Source: Sphingobium sp. WTD-1 (GTDB taxonomy: Bacteria; Pseudomonadota; Alphaproteobacteria; Sphingomonadales; Sphingomonadaceae). From it: a stretch of 64,000 nucleotides of DNA. Location: the NCBI RefSeq assembly GCF_030128825.1, contig NZ_CP119127.1, positions 540,001 to 604,000 of the forward strand, read 5' to 3'. Under the pieces are notes generated by a model, which ran no database searches, was not told where the DNA came from, and was given only the letters and a program-made list of their open reading frames with translations. Position 1 is the stretch's first letter, and each line of letters opens with the position of its first letter. Positions 1 through 8,465 of this stretch are shown one piece after another. The translations under genes were made by a program, and so were the position numbers.

Positions 1-213
1 CATGACATCGTCGTTGCATGCGGCCTCAATTCCCCTGACGAGTTTACGCCGGACGGATTGCGCCAGCGGATCAGTGCAGTTGAGATGCGTTCCTTCGATG
101 AACTCTATCCCTTCGTTGAGCCTGGGGAACTGCTCGATGGCGCTCGCGATCCGCGTCTTGCGCGCTGGTGGGCACAGGCTGATGCAACCTCGTTCAAGAG
201 GCAAATAGCCTGA
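1..213 (+). CDS. 3' end of an unrecognised gene (partial)
   Basis: Only the last 70 codons are visible, in the frame that starts at base 1 and ends at TGA 211-213. The start lies before the window. The visible part is acidic and soluble-looking, with no membrane segment, and includes SPDEFTPDGL and RLARWWAQAD. I do not recognise the family. Amino-acid composition looks like coding sequence, but the following 400 bases also keep open stretches in other frames, so a frameshifted or decayed gene is possible. Confidence 0.45.
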   Translation, partial: HDIVVACGLNSPDEFTPDGLRQRISAVEMRSFDELYPFVEPGELLDGARDPRLARWWAQADATSFKRQIA

Positions 214-1083
214 TCGACGGTAAGCAAGCCCGGCTCGGTCTGACCTTGGATCGCGCTCACCCGAAAGCATTCGCCCGCGGCTGTACGAGCCACTATTTCC
301 GGTGTCTCGTGCTGATCGCCGACGGATTAAGATATCCGCGAACGCCGAGAAAGAAGTGAAGTCTGGCAAAAGCCAGCCTATCCAACCGGGAGGGCTTTCC
401 AAAAGCTGGGTGGACTGAGCGAGACGTCGGCGCACATATGTCGGTTTAGAGAGCGCGGAAGAGGACCTAGCAGCCTATCGATCGCCATCTTTTTCAAACT
501 GAGTAATCGACTCATGGCTTGCTGAGGGTTCCATTGAAAATCGGAGTAGATTCTTTGTCTTGCAACCGCATGAACACTGGATTGTTATGAATAAAATATC
601 TGGAAAAAGAAGGTAGGCATGCCACACAAGGATGTTCAAGTGAGGAAAGCTGATAACGGATTGGCGAATATTGCGAAATCCGATCTTGCGCGAGACCTTG
701 ATCGTGCCACTGAGAAATCATGCACTACTTCCAAGCCCGCGCGTCGAATTCTGACACTTCCGTTCGCGACGAATTAGCAACGGAGCGGCCTGTCCAAGTG
801 CTGCACGCAGACATGATCTGGCATGATCCGGCCATCGAAATGCCGGCAGCACTCTGACGGGACAGCTACTATCTCTCGAGGTGATAGGCATTTCTGTAAA
901 ACTGACGATGCAGAGAAATGGTAGCTCGGCGTAACTATGGCTTAAACTTTCCGAGCGACTAGAGAATATTGGTGATCAGAAATCCCGCCTTTGATGAACA
1001 TTGAGGGGCATGGGTTGCTCGCGCCTAGCCCCCCAACATTCCGCTGGTTCACATCGCTAATTTTGGGCGCCCGGTTTTTCCTA
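214..1083. other. Gene-poor stretch with no well-supported gene
   Basis: Between the first gene end and the Lmo0937 remnant there is no convincing gene. An open stretch at 224-418 has no ATG and resembles no family I know. Two overlapping small reading frames (619-777 and 720-857) are the best candidates. Base composition is more AT-rich around 500-720 than in the rest of the window. This looks like decayed or laterally acquired filler; I see no RNA gene or clear repeat. Confidence 0.4.
619..777 (+). CDS. Possible small hypothetical protein, 52 aa
   Basis: An ATG at 619 is preceded by AAGGTAGG, a fair ribosome site, and opens a 52-codon frame ending in TAG. The product starts MPHKDVQVRKADNG and is basic near its end, with no membrane segment. 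I recognise no family. A second frame (720-857, 45 aa, starting MHYFQARASN) overlaps it and could be the real one instead. Neither is secure. Confidence 0.22.
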   Translation: MPHKDVQVRKADNGLANIAKSDLARDLDRATEKSCTTSKPARRILTLPFATN

Positions 1084-1208
1084 TCAGGCTCGTCTTCCGG
1101 TCACGAACTGATAGACCAGAACGATTACGGCCAGAACCAGGAGTAGATGGATCAGGCCACCGCCGACCGGAATGACGAACGCGCCCAGAACCCAGAGAAT
1201 GAGAAGGA

Positions 1209-1679
1209 CTAGGTTTCGTGGACAAAGGGTATCCATTGCAGGGCTGAGACGAGATTGACGAAGCCGAGGTAGGACTCTTTGGTTTTGTCGTATCGAGTTG
1301 CGATACGCCGCCAGTTCTTGAGTTTGTTGAAGAGGCGTTCGACAAGATTGCGCCAACGGTATTTTTCGCGATCGTGTGGGATTGGATCGCGCCGATTGCT
1401 TTTGGCGGGAATGACAGCCTCAACGTCAGCATTGGCCAATTCCTCGCGGATGGCATCTGCATCGTAGCCCTTGTCCGCCAACAATGCCTCGATCTTATGA
1501 GCAATCAAACGGAACAGCGGGCCAAAGCCTTGGATATCGTGGCTCTGGCCCGGCGTCAGGACAAAGCCGAGCGGTCGGCCTTTGGCATCGCAGCGGGCGT
1601 GGAGCTTTGTGCTGAATCCGCCTCGCGATCGGCCAAGCGCCTCGGTTTCCTGAGTCCCTTTTTTATGCCGACGGCACAA
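1209..1679 (-). CDS. IS5-family transposase, ORF B
   Basis: The second transposase frame supplies the remaining DDE catalytic region: the second Asp in LLADKGYDAD and the Glu in NLVERLFNKLKNWRR. It overlaps ORF A and is reached by -1 slippage at 1658-1664, so its own apparent start has little meaning. Its TAG stop (1209-1211) lies outside the IS, in the duplicated CTAG target. The last sense codon is completed by the target C. Homology to IS5 transposases is clear. Confidence 0.87.
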   Translation of the reverse strand: MCRRHKKGTQETEALGRSRGGFSTKLHARCDAKGRPLGFVLTPGQSHDIQGFGPLFRLIAHKIEALLADKGYDADAIREELANADVEAVIPAKSNRRDPIPHDREKYRWRNLVERLFNKLKNWRRIATRYDKTKESYLGFVNLVSALQWIPFVHET

Positions 1680-2023
1680 TGATGTGCTCGGACCACGGTG
1701 CTGTCGATCATGTCCGCAGTGGCATCACGAGCCACCATTTCGCCCAGTGTCTCGAGCATCGCCTCGAACACCCCGGTCGTAACCCAGCGCCGGTAGCGGC
1801 GGAAAACGCTGTTCCACTTGCCATATTCATCCGGCAAGTGGCGCCATTGCGAACCTGTGCGGGCGATCCACATCATGCCTTCGAAATACAGCCGGTTGTC
1901 CTGTGCTGGACGACAGCCACGACCACGCTCAGATGGCAGTAATGTGCCGATGATCCCCCACTCGTCCTCCGTCAGCCCAATACGCTCGCCCAACGCCACC
2001 TCCAAAAGGCAGCCTTGAATCAA
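1556..2023 (-). CDS. IS5-family transposase, ORF A
   Basis: The first transposase frame has 155 codons with a TTG start at 2023. It carries the DUF4096-type N-terminal region (LTEDEWGIIGTLLP, then GSQWRHLPDEYGKW) and the first catalytic aspartate in MIDSTVVRAHH. The frame runs on after the slippery site into a non-homologous tail (LRKPRRLADREAD onward), so the useful product is the A-B fusion. A GTG a few codons downstream could be the start instead. It acts on the ends of its own element. Confidence 0.85.
   Translation of the reverse strand: MIQGCLLEVALGERIGLTEDEWGIIGTLLPSERGRGCRPAQDNRLYFEGMMWIARTGSQWRHLPDEYGKWNSVFRRYRRWVTTGVFEAMLETLGEMVARDATADMIDSTVVRAHHCAVGIKKGLRKPRRLADREADSAQSSTPAAMPKADRSALS
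1658..1664 (-). other. Slippery heptamer A AAA AAG for -1 transposase frameshift
   Basis: On the minus strand ORF A reads ATA AAA AAG GGA, which contains the classic -1 slippery heptamer. After slipping one base back, the frame becomes AAA AAA GGG ACT, and this is ORF B. The match of frames on both sides to one continuous transposase supports programmed frameshifting. Confidence 0.8.
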
Positions 2024-2124
2024 CGCCCGATCCTGCTGTCAACCTTTGTCCACGAAACCTAGGAGAATTGTCCACAACATAGAGGCGTTCCTTTTTCATC
2101 GAGTAGAAGCTGTCCAAATATAAA

Positions 2125-2370
2125 TCATCTCAGCCCACGCGCGAACAGGAGAGCCGTTAACAGAATGGCGCCACCCATGGCGACATGTTGGCCGGTTAAA
2201 GATCGGGACGAAATATTGTCGTCGGACCGCTGCAGTTCTTCGGCGTCCGCAAAAATGGCCAGGTGTGGCAATGGAGAGGGTGGCGCCTCAACGAAGTGCA
2301 TTAAGGGGTAAGATTGCATCAGGCCGGTCTCCATGACGCAGTGAACGCTTAAAGATTTGAAATGGTCCAT
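2125..2370 (-). CDS. Possible hypothetical protein, 81 aa, with C-terminal hydrophobic helix
   Basis: An 81-codon frame starts MDHFKSLSVH and ends with one hydrophobic helix (HVAMGGAILLTALLFARG) and a short basic tail. That would suit a small tail-anchored or stress-induced membrane protein. No family is recognised. The ribosome site is weak and several TTA codons, unusual next to its neighbours, reduce confidence. No other frame in this stretch is better. Confidence 0.33.
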   Translation of the reverse strand: MDHFKSLSVHCVMETGLMQSYPLMHFVEAPPSPLPHLAIFADAEELQRSDDNISSRSLTGQHVAMGGAILLTALLFARGLR

Positions 2371-2480
2371 TCCGTTCGCGAACTTCGTGACGGTGAAGGA
2401 TGTCAGGCTACGTACAGATTATGTGCCGATTTGCGCTGGTCTCGTTGCATTGCCTGCATGCTGCCGTGAGGAGCCGCCTC

Positions 2481-2966
2481 TTACGGCGGAAAAGTTTTGC
2501 TGCCGGTGACCGGATCATATTCGGGCAGCGGCAGGTTGCTGATTCGATCCAGCATGCTCTGGCTCGGCGCAACGCAACAAATATCCCAGATCTGCCCGAC
2601 AGGATAAGCGCCTACTGCCAGAAAATCCCGACTCTGCTTGACTGCGCGGTGGCCGGTGCCAGCCGGCAGCATCAGCGCATCGCCAGCTGCCACCGCAATT
2701 TCAAATCCGGCTGATCCCCCAAGTGCGAGAGTGGCATGACCCGAGGCCATTCCCAGCACTTCATGCGCAGTGGAGTGATAATGATCATAATCATAGATCT
2801 TGTCACGCCACTCAGGCAGCCAGCCATGGCTCGCAAATCGTGCCTCGAAGGCCTTGGCCAGATCCATCCTCTCACTTGGCTCCACGCCGAGGTACAGCCC
2901 GACCGGGATGGCGGAATTATTGGGCACCCAACCATCCCGCGAGAAAAGGATCGACTTAAAGATCAT
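2481..2966 (-). CDS. Cupin-domain protein, YjlB-like
   Basis: A 161-residue single-domain cupin. The metal-binding motif 1 is seen as HYHSTAHEVLG and motif 2 as GDALMLPAGTGHR, about 30 residues apart, with GHATLALGG between them. Length and the N-terminal motif WVPNNSAIPV fit the YjlB/COG4297 group, whose substrate is unknown. The protein should be cytoplasmic and bind a metal through the His/Glu cluster. It stands alone between small genes, so the context does not reveal a pathway. Confidence 0.85.
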   Translation of the reverse strand: MIFKSILFSRDGWVPNNSAIPVGLYLGVEPSERMDLAKAFEARFASHGWLPEWRDKIYDYDHYHSTAHEVLGMASGHATLALGGSAGFEIAVAAGDALMLPAGTGHRAVKQSRDFLAVGAYPVGQIWDICCVAPSQSMLDRISNLPLPEYDPVTGSKTFPP

Positions 2967-3240
2967 GCCTTTTCCTTGACGTTTTCAAGCTGTGATGAAC
3001 GAGTTTGATCGACACTGGCTCATATCGCAGCCCCCTCCCTAGCTGCGGCGACGGGTCGCACAGTCGCGCTGCGAGGGGACTGCATCCAATGGCATTGTAA
3101 GCCGTGATATTCATCTCATGGGCGATCGATATGGCCGCAGATTTCGGTTCGAGTTTTTCCGCGACTCGCGTCTGCGGGGACAGCATCGCGAACGACCGGT
3201 GCATGCGGGAGAGCGAGATCGTGGCAGGCTTCCAGTCGCC

Positions 3241-3429
3241 TCAAAGGGCCATCTCGACAATATCCAGGCGATTGTCCTGCGCGTAGATCATCGCAGCCTG
3301 CAGGGCGTCCATGCGCGAGGTATAGCCTCTGTTGTCGAGATTGAGGACTGGGTCGCCCGGTCGGCCGCTCTCGGCGCTGATATGCCAGCGGCCCTTTTCC
3401 TGCCTGATCGCAACATATCTGAACATCAT
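3241..3429 (-). CDS. Small hypothetical protein, 62 aa
   Basis: The frame starts MMFRYVAIRQEKGRW and ends NRLDIVEMAL, with a mixed alpha/beta composition and no membrane segment. An AGGAT sequence lies just upstream of the tandem ATG codons, which is why this start was preferred to a longer one at 3453. Its regular alternation of charged and hydrophobic residues looks like real coding sequence. I do not recognise the family. Confidence 0.5.
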   Translation of the reverse strand: MMFRYVAIRQEKGRWHISAESGRPGDPVLNLDNRGYTSRMDALQAAMIYAQDNRLDIVEMAL

Positions 3430-3543
3430 CGAAGATCCTGCAAGACGCGCCACTGGTTCGACGACAATGCGGCAATCGCCGGTTCGTTCCCGCGGGTCGA
3501 TCTTGTGTTCATGGGGGCTGTACGGAATCCAACAATTCCCTGC

Positions 3544-4608
3544 TCAGTCTCGCGTGGAAGCGGCTTTCTGCTCTGCCAATATATCCCATCCCGTCAGGAA
3601 GAAGGCCGCAGCAATCGGCCCCACCACGATGCCGCTGAGCCCAAGCGTTTCGATACCGCCGAGGGTTGTCACCAATATGAGCCAGTCCGGCAGACCGGTA
3701 TCTCGACCTACGAGCATGGGCCGCAGGAGATTGTCGACAAGACCGATCACAAAAACGCCGGAAGCTACCACGATGACGGCCTGCCAAAAATCGCCCGTAG
3801 CAAGCAGATAGGTCGCTACCGGCAGCCATATTATCGCAGGTCCGATCGCTGGTAGCAGGGCGGCAATCGCCATCAGCACCCCCCATAGAAGGGCGGCAGG
3901 CATGCCTACTATCCAGAAAGTTGCTGCGCCCAGCATGCCTTGCGCCAGGGCGACAATTCCCGATCCCTTTATGGTCGCTCGCACGACGATCACGAAGCGG
4001 GTTGCAATCCGATCGGCTATGGTCGGTTCAAGCGGCAGTCTTGTGATGATCTGCGACGCTAACGCCTCCCCATCGCGCAGGAGAAAGAAACTCACATAGA
4101 GACCCACCCCAAAGGAAAGCACGAAAGCTGCTGCGTCCGCGCCTATGGTCAATGCGCGCTGCGTCAATATGCTCGCGCTGTTGCTCAATGCCTGAGAGAT
4201 CTTGGCTTGTGCCCGCTCAAACGTGCCAAAACCGGCATTCTCGACCCAATGCTGTAAGCGCATGGGCAAAGCAGCATGCACCTGACCGAAATAGGTCGCA
4301 AAGTCGATCTGGCCACTTCTGATCTTTGCGTAGACGCCGCTTGCCTGCTCGATCACGAGGCTCCCGATTATCAGGGCCGGCATGATGACAGCTATGATAA
4401 TGATGAGCAGCGTCAAAGCCGCCGCCATGTTGCGTCGCCCGCGACAGTCGAACAGGATACGTCTGTAAAGCGGCTGAAAGAGCAAGGCCGCCAGAGCAGC
4501 CCACAATAATGCCGAGATGAAACCGGAAACAATCAGACCCAGCCCGAGCGTCGAGATGGCGATGAAGAGGATCAATCCTCCATTGTCGATACGCTCGCGC
4601 GGAATCAT
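3544..4608 (-). CDS. AI-2E family transporter (PerM/YdiK-like permease)
   Basis: A 354-residue integral membrane protein of typical length for the AI-2E/PerM family. Two hydrophobic segments open the protein (LILFIAISTLGLGLIVSG and FISALLWAALAALLFQPLY), then a helical pair near residues 60-95, a long hydrophilic central region, and a C-terminal half with GVLMAIAALLPAIGPAIIWLP and a final GPIAAAFFLTGWDIL. These features match the family. Members export quorum-signal or other small molecules or ions; the substrate here cannot be told. It stands upstream, in transcription order, of nothing on its strand until the small gene at 3429. Confidence 0.9.
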   Translation of the reverse strand: MIPRERIDNGGLILFIAISTLGLGLIVSGFISALLWAALAALLFQPLYRRILFDCRGRRNMAAALTLLIIIIAVIMPALIIGSLVIEQASGVYAKIRSGQIDFATYFGQVHAALPMRLQHWVENAGFGTFERAQAKISQALSNSASILTQRALTIGADAAAFVLSFGVGLYVSFFLLRDGEALASQIITRLPLEPTIADRIATRFVIVVRATIKGSGIVALAQGMLGAATFWIVGMPAALLWGVLMAIAALLPAIGPAIIWLPVATYLLATGDFWQAVIVVASGVFVIGLVDNLLRPMLVGRDTGLPDWLILVTTLGGIETLGLSGIVVGPIAAAFFLTGWDILAEQKAASTRD

Positions 4609-4723
4609 CCAAATTCCGATCGTTCATTGCTGATGTGCTGAACGGGACCAGCGCCCTGTGCGTGGGTGCAATAGTCGGCCGCTGCTATCCGGCTCAGCTG
4701 TACGCGCTCCCAGGACTGGCTCA

Positions 4724-6943
4724 TCACGCTATACTGACGATCCTCACCTGACTGTCCCGATGCTGCGGTTTGACGACCACCGTATCTCCCAGCCGCTCAA
4801 GCATGATATCCGCCTCAGCCAGGCCCAATGGCAACGCCTTTATGAAAAGGCGGTCGAGAAATGTCGGCAAGGTGGGTTGGCGGAAAATGATTTCGCTGGA
4901 CGAGACGTCGAACGACAGTCCAAGACTGGCCTGGATCAGCGACAGCGGGGCCGCCGCCGACCATGCCTGGGGGCTGCAAGCGACCGGATAAAAGGTCGGG
5001 CCCTGGGAGCGTCGTCGCGGGAAACCGCAGAACAGTTCAGGCAGCCGCATGAGATCAACATAGGTTGCAGCGGCAAAGAGTCCCTCGAATATCTGCGCCG
5101 CTTGACGCTGAAAGCCATATCGCGAAAAGCCTGCGGCAATTAGCGCATTGTCGTGCGGCCAGATTGAGCCATTATGATAGCTCATGGGATTGTAGCGTTT
5201 TTCGGTCGACGCGATCGTCCTAACGCCCCAGCCGGAAAATGAGGCGGGCGCCATCAAGGTTGCCACCACCATGGGCGCGCGCTCTGGTCGAGCCAGGCCC
5301 GTGTAAAGGACATGGCCTGCGTTGGAGGAACGAACCCGGCAGGGCTGCTTTTGCCCATCGAGCGCGAGCACATATGTCCCTAGGTCCGCGTCGAAGAAAG
5401 ACGCGTCGAAACGCTGCTGCAGATCGACAGCCCGGGCGAGATAGGTTTCCGAGCGATCCAGATCGCCCATCGCACGATAGATGATTCTTGCCGCCTGCCA
5501 CGCGCCATAAACATAGGCTTGAACTTCAGCCAAAGCGATCGGGCCTCGGGCGATACTGCCATCGGCATGGAAGATGGAATCATGGCTGTCCTTCCAGCCT
5601 TGGTTCTGCAGGCCCTGATCCGTCAGGCGTCCATATTCAACGAAGCCGTCGCCATCGCGATCGCCATGGGTGTCGATCCATCGCAATCCAGCCTCGATAT
5701 TGGGTAACAAGCCAGCGAGATATTCAAGGTCCCCGGTGCGCTCCAGATAGGCGCCGGCCAGCATGACGAAAAGCGGCGTGGAATCGATGCTGCCATAGTA
5801 ATGACGGAAAGGAACCTCCCCCAACTCGGCCATTTCGCCGTGCCGTACTTCGTGCAGAATTTTACCTGGCTCGGCATCAGCTGTCGGGTCGAAATCCGTC
5901 GCCTGATGCGCAGCGAGATATCCCAGCACGCCTCGGCTAATGTCTGGGTCCATCCAGATCGTCTGAAGGGCGGTGATCAGGGCATCCCTGCCGAAAACGG
6001 TGCTGAACCAAGGGATGCCCGCATAGGGATAAGGCCCAAATTCTGTATCGGTGGAGAGCATCGAGATGTCGGAAACCGAACGCCGCGAAACGGCATTGAA
6101 CAAGTCATTGGACGATTGCATCGAAGCACCGCGGCGTCGCGCATGCTGAAGCGCACGCATGGCCTCGCGCAGGGATTTTAGAAATAGCTTGGGCAGGGGT
6201 TGATCGACCTCATTCCTATGTTCGCAGGAGATACGTGCGAACAATGTGGATCGACTGCCGGGGCCAACAGTGACTTCAAAAAGCGCCTGCTCCGCCGTCA
6301 GTTGCGCGGGTGCGGGATCAAAATGGAGATGTGTCGAGCGTTCAAGGTCATCGCGTCCTCGATAGCCCAGCAGGACATCGGCGTCTCCGACCTGTGGCTC
6401 GTGCATGGTGCCGCGGCGCAATCTGGTCATGCCACGTATCTCGAACAGATCCGCGAAATCGGAAGCGAAGGACAGGCCTACCGACACCCAACGCTCTGCA
6501 GTGTCGAAATTGCGCACAATGATGCGTTCATAGATCGCGCCGTCCCATAGAAAACGGCTGCGACGCAGGTGGATCAGATCATGCTCAACCTCTACGCGCC
6601 CGTCCTCACCAAGGAAGTCCGGGTTGGCCAGATCACAGGTCAACATCGCATTGTCGTCCCGCAGCGCCGAACTCAGCAGGATCGGGCGCATGCCATTGAC
6701 CGTGAGGTACAGGTGCGAAAGATGGCGCGTATCGCGATGGTAGAAACCCTCGTGACTACCAGGCCCGGATATGGCGTCGCCGCTGTGATCAAAGACAGCA
6801 AAGCTGTCTCCATGCTTGAGTGTGCGTGGGCGACGTTCATGCAACGAGGCGGTCGCAGGAATGAAGAACTGGGTTTGCGTCTGCGACAGCGCCTGTCCCC
6901 CTGCAATGCCCGACACCCCTGGCTGCGATTGGGTCTGCGACAT
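4724..6943 (-). CDS. Amylo-alpha-1,6-glucosidase (glycogen debranching family)
   Basis: A 739-residue cytoplasmic enzyme. The N-terminal half (about 30-260) matches the glycogen-debranching N-terminal domain: LKHGDSFAVFDHSGDA, GFYHRDTRHLSHL, RRSRFLWDGAIYERI. The C-terminal half (about 290-700) is an (alpha/alpha)6 catalytic domain with GIPWFSTVFGRDALI, QGWKDSHDSI and NGSIWPHDNALIA, the regions bearing the catalytic acids. It probably trims alpha-1,6 branches or related oligosaccharides. It starts 8 bases after the stop of the glycosyltransferase gene and has a strong AGGAG ribosome site, so the two form an operon. Some homologues act on other glycans, so the exact substrate is open. Confidence 0.9.
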   Translation of the reverse strand: MSQTQSQPGVSGIAGGQALSQTQTQFFIPATASLHERRPRTLKHGDSFAVFDHSGDAISGPGSHEGFYHRDTRHLSHLYLTVNGMRPILLSSALRDDNAMLTCDLANPDFLGEDGRVEVEHDLIHLRRSRFLWDGAIYERIIVRNFDTAERWVSVGLSFASDFADLFEIRGMTRLRRGTMHEPQVGDADVLLGYRGRDDLERSTHLHFDPAPAQLTAEQALFEVTVGPGSRSTLFARISCEHRNEVDQPLPKLFLKSLREAMRALQHARRRGASMQSSNDLFNAVSRRSVSDISMLSTDTEFGPYPYAGIPWFSTVFGRDALITALQTIWMDPDISRGVLGYLAAHQATDFDPTADAEPGKILHEVRHGEMAELGEVPFRHYYGSIDSTPLFVMLAGAYLERTGDLEYLAGLLPNIEAGLRWIDTHGDRDGDGFVEYGRLTDQGLQNQGWKDSHDSIFHADGSIARGPIALAEVQAYVYGAWQAARIIYRAMGDLDRSETYLARAVDLQQRFDASFFDADLGTYVLALDGQKQPCRVRSSNAGHVLYTGLARPERAPMVVATLMAPASFSGWGVRTIASTEKRYNPMSYHNGSIWPHDNALIAAGFSRYGFQRQAAQIFEGLFAAATYVDLMRLPELFCGFPRRRSQGPTFYPVACSPQAWSAAAPLSLIQASLGLSFDVSSSEIIFRQPTLPTFLDRLFIKALPLGLAEADIMLERLGDTVVVKPQHRDSQVRIVSIA

Positions 6944-6951
6944 GGCGACTC

Positions 6952-8046
6952 CTATGCGACGATCTGCAATTCCGATTCTTCGCCGCGCCGGCGACGCAGC
7001 CAGGCTGCGTCGGTGCGCGCACCGGGCAGTCGATGATATAATGCGGCATAATCGGCAGCCATCCTGTCAGCCGTGAACCGTGCGTCGAATACGCCGCGCA
7101 CCATTTTGCGCTCGAGGTGACGAATTTGTTTCACCGCTTCGACAGCTTCGTCTTCGCTGTCGACGATGAAACCGGAGCGCCCATCTTCAATGACCTCCGG
7201 AACCGATCCGCAGCGGAAGGCGATGACCGGAGTTGCGCAAGCCATTGCTTCGATCATAACCAGTCCGAAAGGCTCAGGCCAGTCGATCGGAAACAGCAAG
7301 GCGCTCGCACCACCGAGGAAATCGGCTTTCTGTCGCTCGTTGATCTCGCCGATGAAGCGAATATTGGGATATAGTTTGACAAGAGGCGCGATTTCTTCCT
7401 CCCAATAGGCGCGGTCGACCGCATCGATTTTTGCGGCAATTCGCAGTTCCATGCCGGCTCGGGCTGCGATGCGAATAGCGCGGTCCGGTCTCTTCTCGGG
7501 CGAGATACGCCCGAGAAAGGCGAGATAACCTTCATTTTCGCCAAGGCTGGGGGCCAGAAGGTCGGCCGGGAGACCGTGGTAGATGGTCGCGCCCCAATTG
7601 ACCGGGGGCATGGGTTGCCGTTGATGATCAGAGATCGAAACCAGGCAGTGATCGCCAAAGCAGCGATAGAATGGCGGCAGATCAGGCAGGTCCAGCCGAC
7701 CATGTAATGTCGTCACGGTGCGTCCGATAAAATCCTGGATCATCGGCAGATGCAGAAGATCTATATGGAAATGGAGCGCGTCAAACTCGTCCGCCCGTTT
7801 CCGCACCGCATCAAGCATCATCATATGATAGGGGATCGTGTCGACGATGCCCGGGGTCAGTCGCAGCGCCGCCGGCGTGATCGGAACAAGCTCGGCCGAA
7901 GTCTGCGAATCGCCGCTGGCGAACAGGGTCACCTCGTGCCCCTGATCCACCAAAGCTTCGGTGAGATAGGAGACGATCCGTTCGGTACCCCCGTAAAGCT
8001 TGGGCGGTACACTTTCAGCCAGGGGAGCGATTTGAGCGATCTTCAT
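6952..8046 (-). CDS. Glycosyltransferase family 4 protein
   Basis: A 364-residue GT-B glycosyltransferase. The N-terminal acceptor half begins MKIAQIAPLAESVPPKLYGG, and GGTERIVSYLTEAL is the usual glycine-rich donor loop. The C-terminal nucleotide-sugar half has LGRISPEKRPDRAI and the GT4 E-x7-E motif in EPFGLVMIEAMA. The start at 8046 was chosen over an upstream one because AGAGGA precedes it and family members begin MKIA. Followed immediately by the debranching-type gene, it may build or modify a storage or stress glucan. An FNR-type box lies 135 bases upstream. Confidence 0.9.
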   Translation of the reverse strand: MKIAQIAPLAESVPPKLYGGTERIVSYLTEALVDQGHEVTLFASGDSQTSAELVPITPAALRLTPGIVDTIPYHMMMLDAVRKRADEFDALHFHIDLLHLPMIQDFIGRTVTTLHGRLDLPDLPPFYRCFGDHCLVSISDHQRQPMPPVNWGATIYHGLPADLLAPSLGENEGYLAFLGRISPEKRPDRAIRIAARAGMELRIAAKIDAVDRAYWEEEIAPLVKLYPNIRFIGEINERQKADFLGGASALLFPIDWPEPFGLVMIEAMACATPVIAFRCGSVPEVIEDGRSGFIVDSEDEAVEAVKQIRHLERKMVRGVFDARFTADRMAADYAALYHRLPGARTDAAWLRRRRGEESELQIVA

Positions 8047-8180
8047 GCGGCTATCCTCTAACGGAGATAGGCCTCGTTCCTCCCCCAGCGCACGAGCCGC
8101 AAAGTAAAGCCGCATGAATGGCTAAAGTTGCATTGCGGAAACAATAAAAATAAAGAGCAAACCCGAAATGATCTAAATGA

Positions 8181-8194
8181 TTGATATAAATCAA
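8181..8194 (-). promoter_or_regulatory. Perfect FNR/FixK-type binding box
   Basis: The palindrome TTGATATAAATCAA matches the TTGAT-N4-ATCAA consensus of FNR/FixK-class activators at every position. It lies in an AT-rich gap upstream of the glycosyltransferase/debranching operon and just past the small gene ending at 8208. At the classical -41.5 position the transcription start would fall near 8146, about 100 bases before the start codon. Direct function is inferred. Confidence 0.65.
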
Positions 8195-8207
8195 TACGAT
8201 CTTATCG

Positions 8208-8408
8208 TCATTCTTCCGCAAAATCTTCGGTTTGTCCTTTTTCCAGCTGTTCGCGCGCCAGTTCTGCGGCACGCAACAGAGAAAGACCCGTCCCCTCCGC
8301 TGCACTGGCTGTCAGTGTTATTGCGATGCCGTTGGGACCATCCAGCATGATCAATCCGGCATGGGCTGAGGCAATGCCAGCTTCTTCATGGATACCCGGG
8401 GTTGGCAT
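8208..8408 (-). CDS. Small hypothetical protein, 66 aa
   Basis: A 66-codon frame with a strong GGAG ribosome site. The product opens MPTPGIHEEAGIASAHAG, has a beta-rich middle (GLIMLDGPNGIAITLTAS) and ends in an acidic helix rich in Glu (LAREQLEKGQTEDFAEE). It lies between the Crp/Fnr regulator gene (57 bases upstream) and the FNR box, on the same strand, so it may be cotranscribed with the regulator. No family recognised; this kind of short protein is common in sphingomonads. Confidence 0.6.
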   Translation of the reverse strand: MPTPGIHEEAGIASAHAGLIMLDGPNGIAITLTASAAEGTGLSLLRAAELAREQLEKGQTEDFAEE

Positions 8409-8465
8409 ATCTTCTTCGCTCCTTCTCCACGCCCCGACAACGACAGGCTGGCAAGGGCGGTTCCG

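Larger units (their letters stand above)
1213..2058 (-). mobile_element. IS5-family insertion sequence, 846 bp
   Basis: The element has perfect 16-bp terminal inverted repeats (GTTTCGTGGACAAAGG at 1213-1228 and its complement at 2043-2058). It is flanked by a 4-bp direct repeat CTAG (1209-1212 and 2059-2062). Inside are two overlapping minus-strand frames that together make one DDE transposase by -1 frameshifting. Size, two-frame layout and short target repeat fit the IS5 family, probably the IS427-like group. It looks complete and possibly active. It interrupts the Lmo0937-type gene. Confidence 0.93.
1084..2080 (-). pseudogene. Lmo0937-type small membrane protein gene split by an IS5 element
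   Basis: The 5' piece (2080 down to 2059) encodes MLWTILL. The 3' piece (1212 down to 1084) encodes the rest, through VPVG-like VIPVGGGLIH and ending VYQFVTGRRA. Removing the IS and one copy of the CTAG repeat leaves 147 bases, an exact 49 codons (48 aa). The rebuilt protein has two hydrophobic segments around a glycine-rich turn and a basic tail, which is the pattern of Lmo0937-family membrane proteins, short proteins of unknown function often linked to envelope stress. An AAGGAA ribosome site precedes the ATG. The gene is broken at codon 8 and should give no functional protein. Confidence 0.85.

Noticed and set aside
2956..3204. 82-codon minus-strand frame between the cupin and the small protein
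   Set aside because: No ribosome site or recognisable composition; probably an open stretch by chance.
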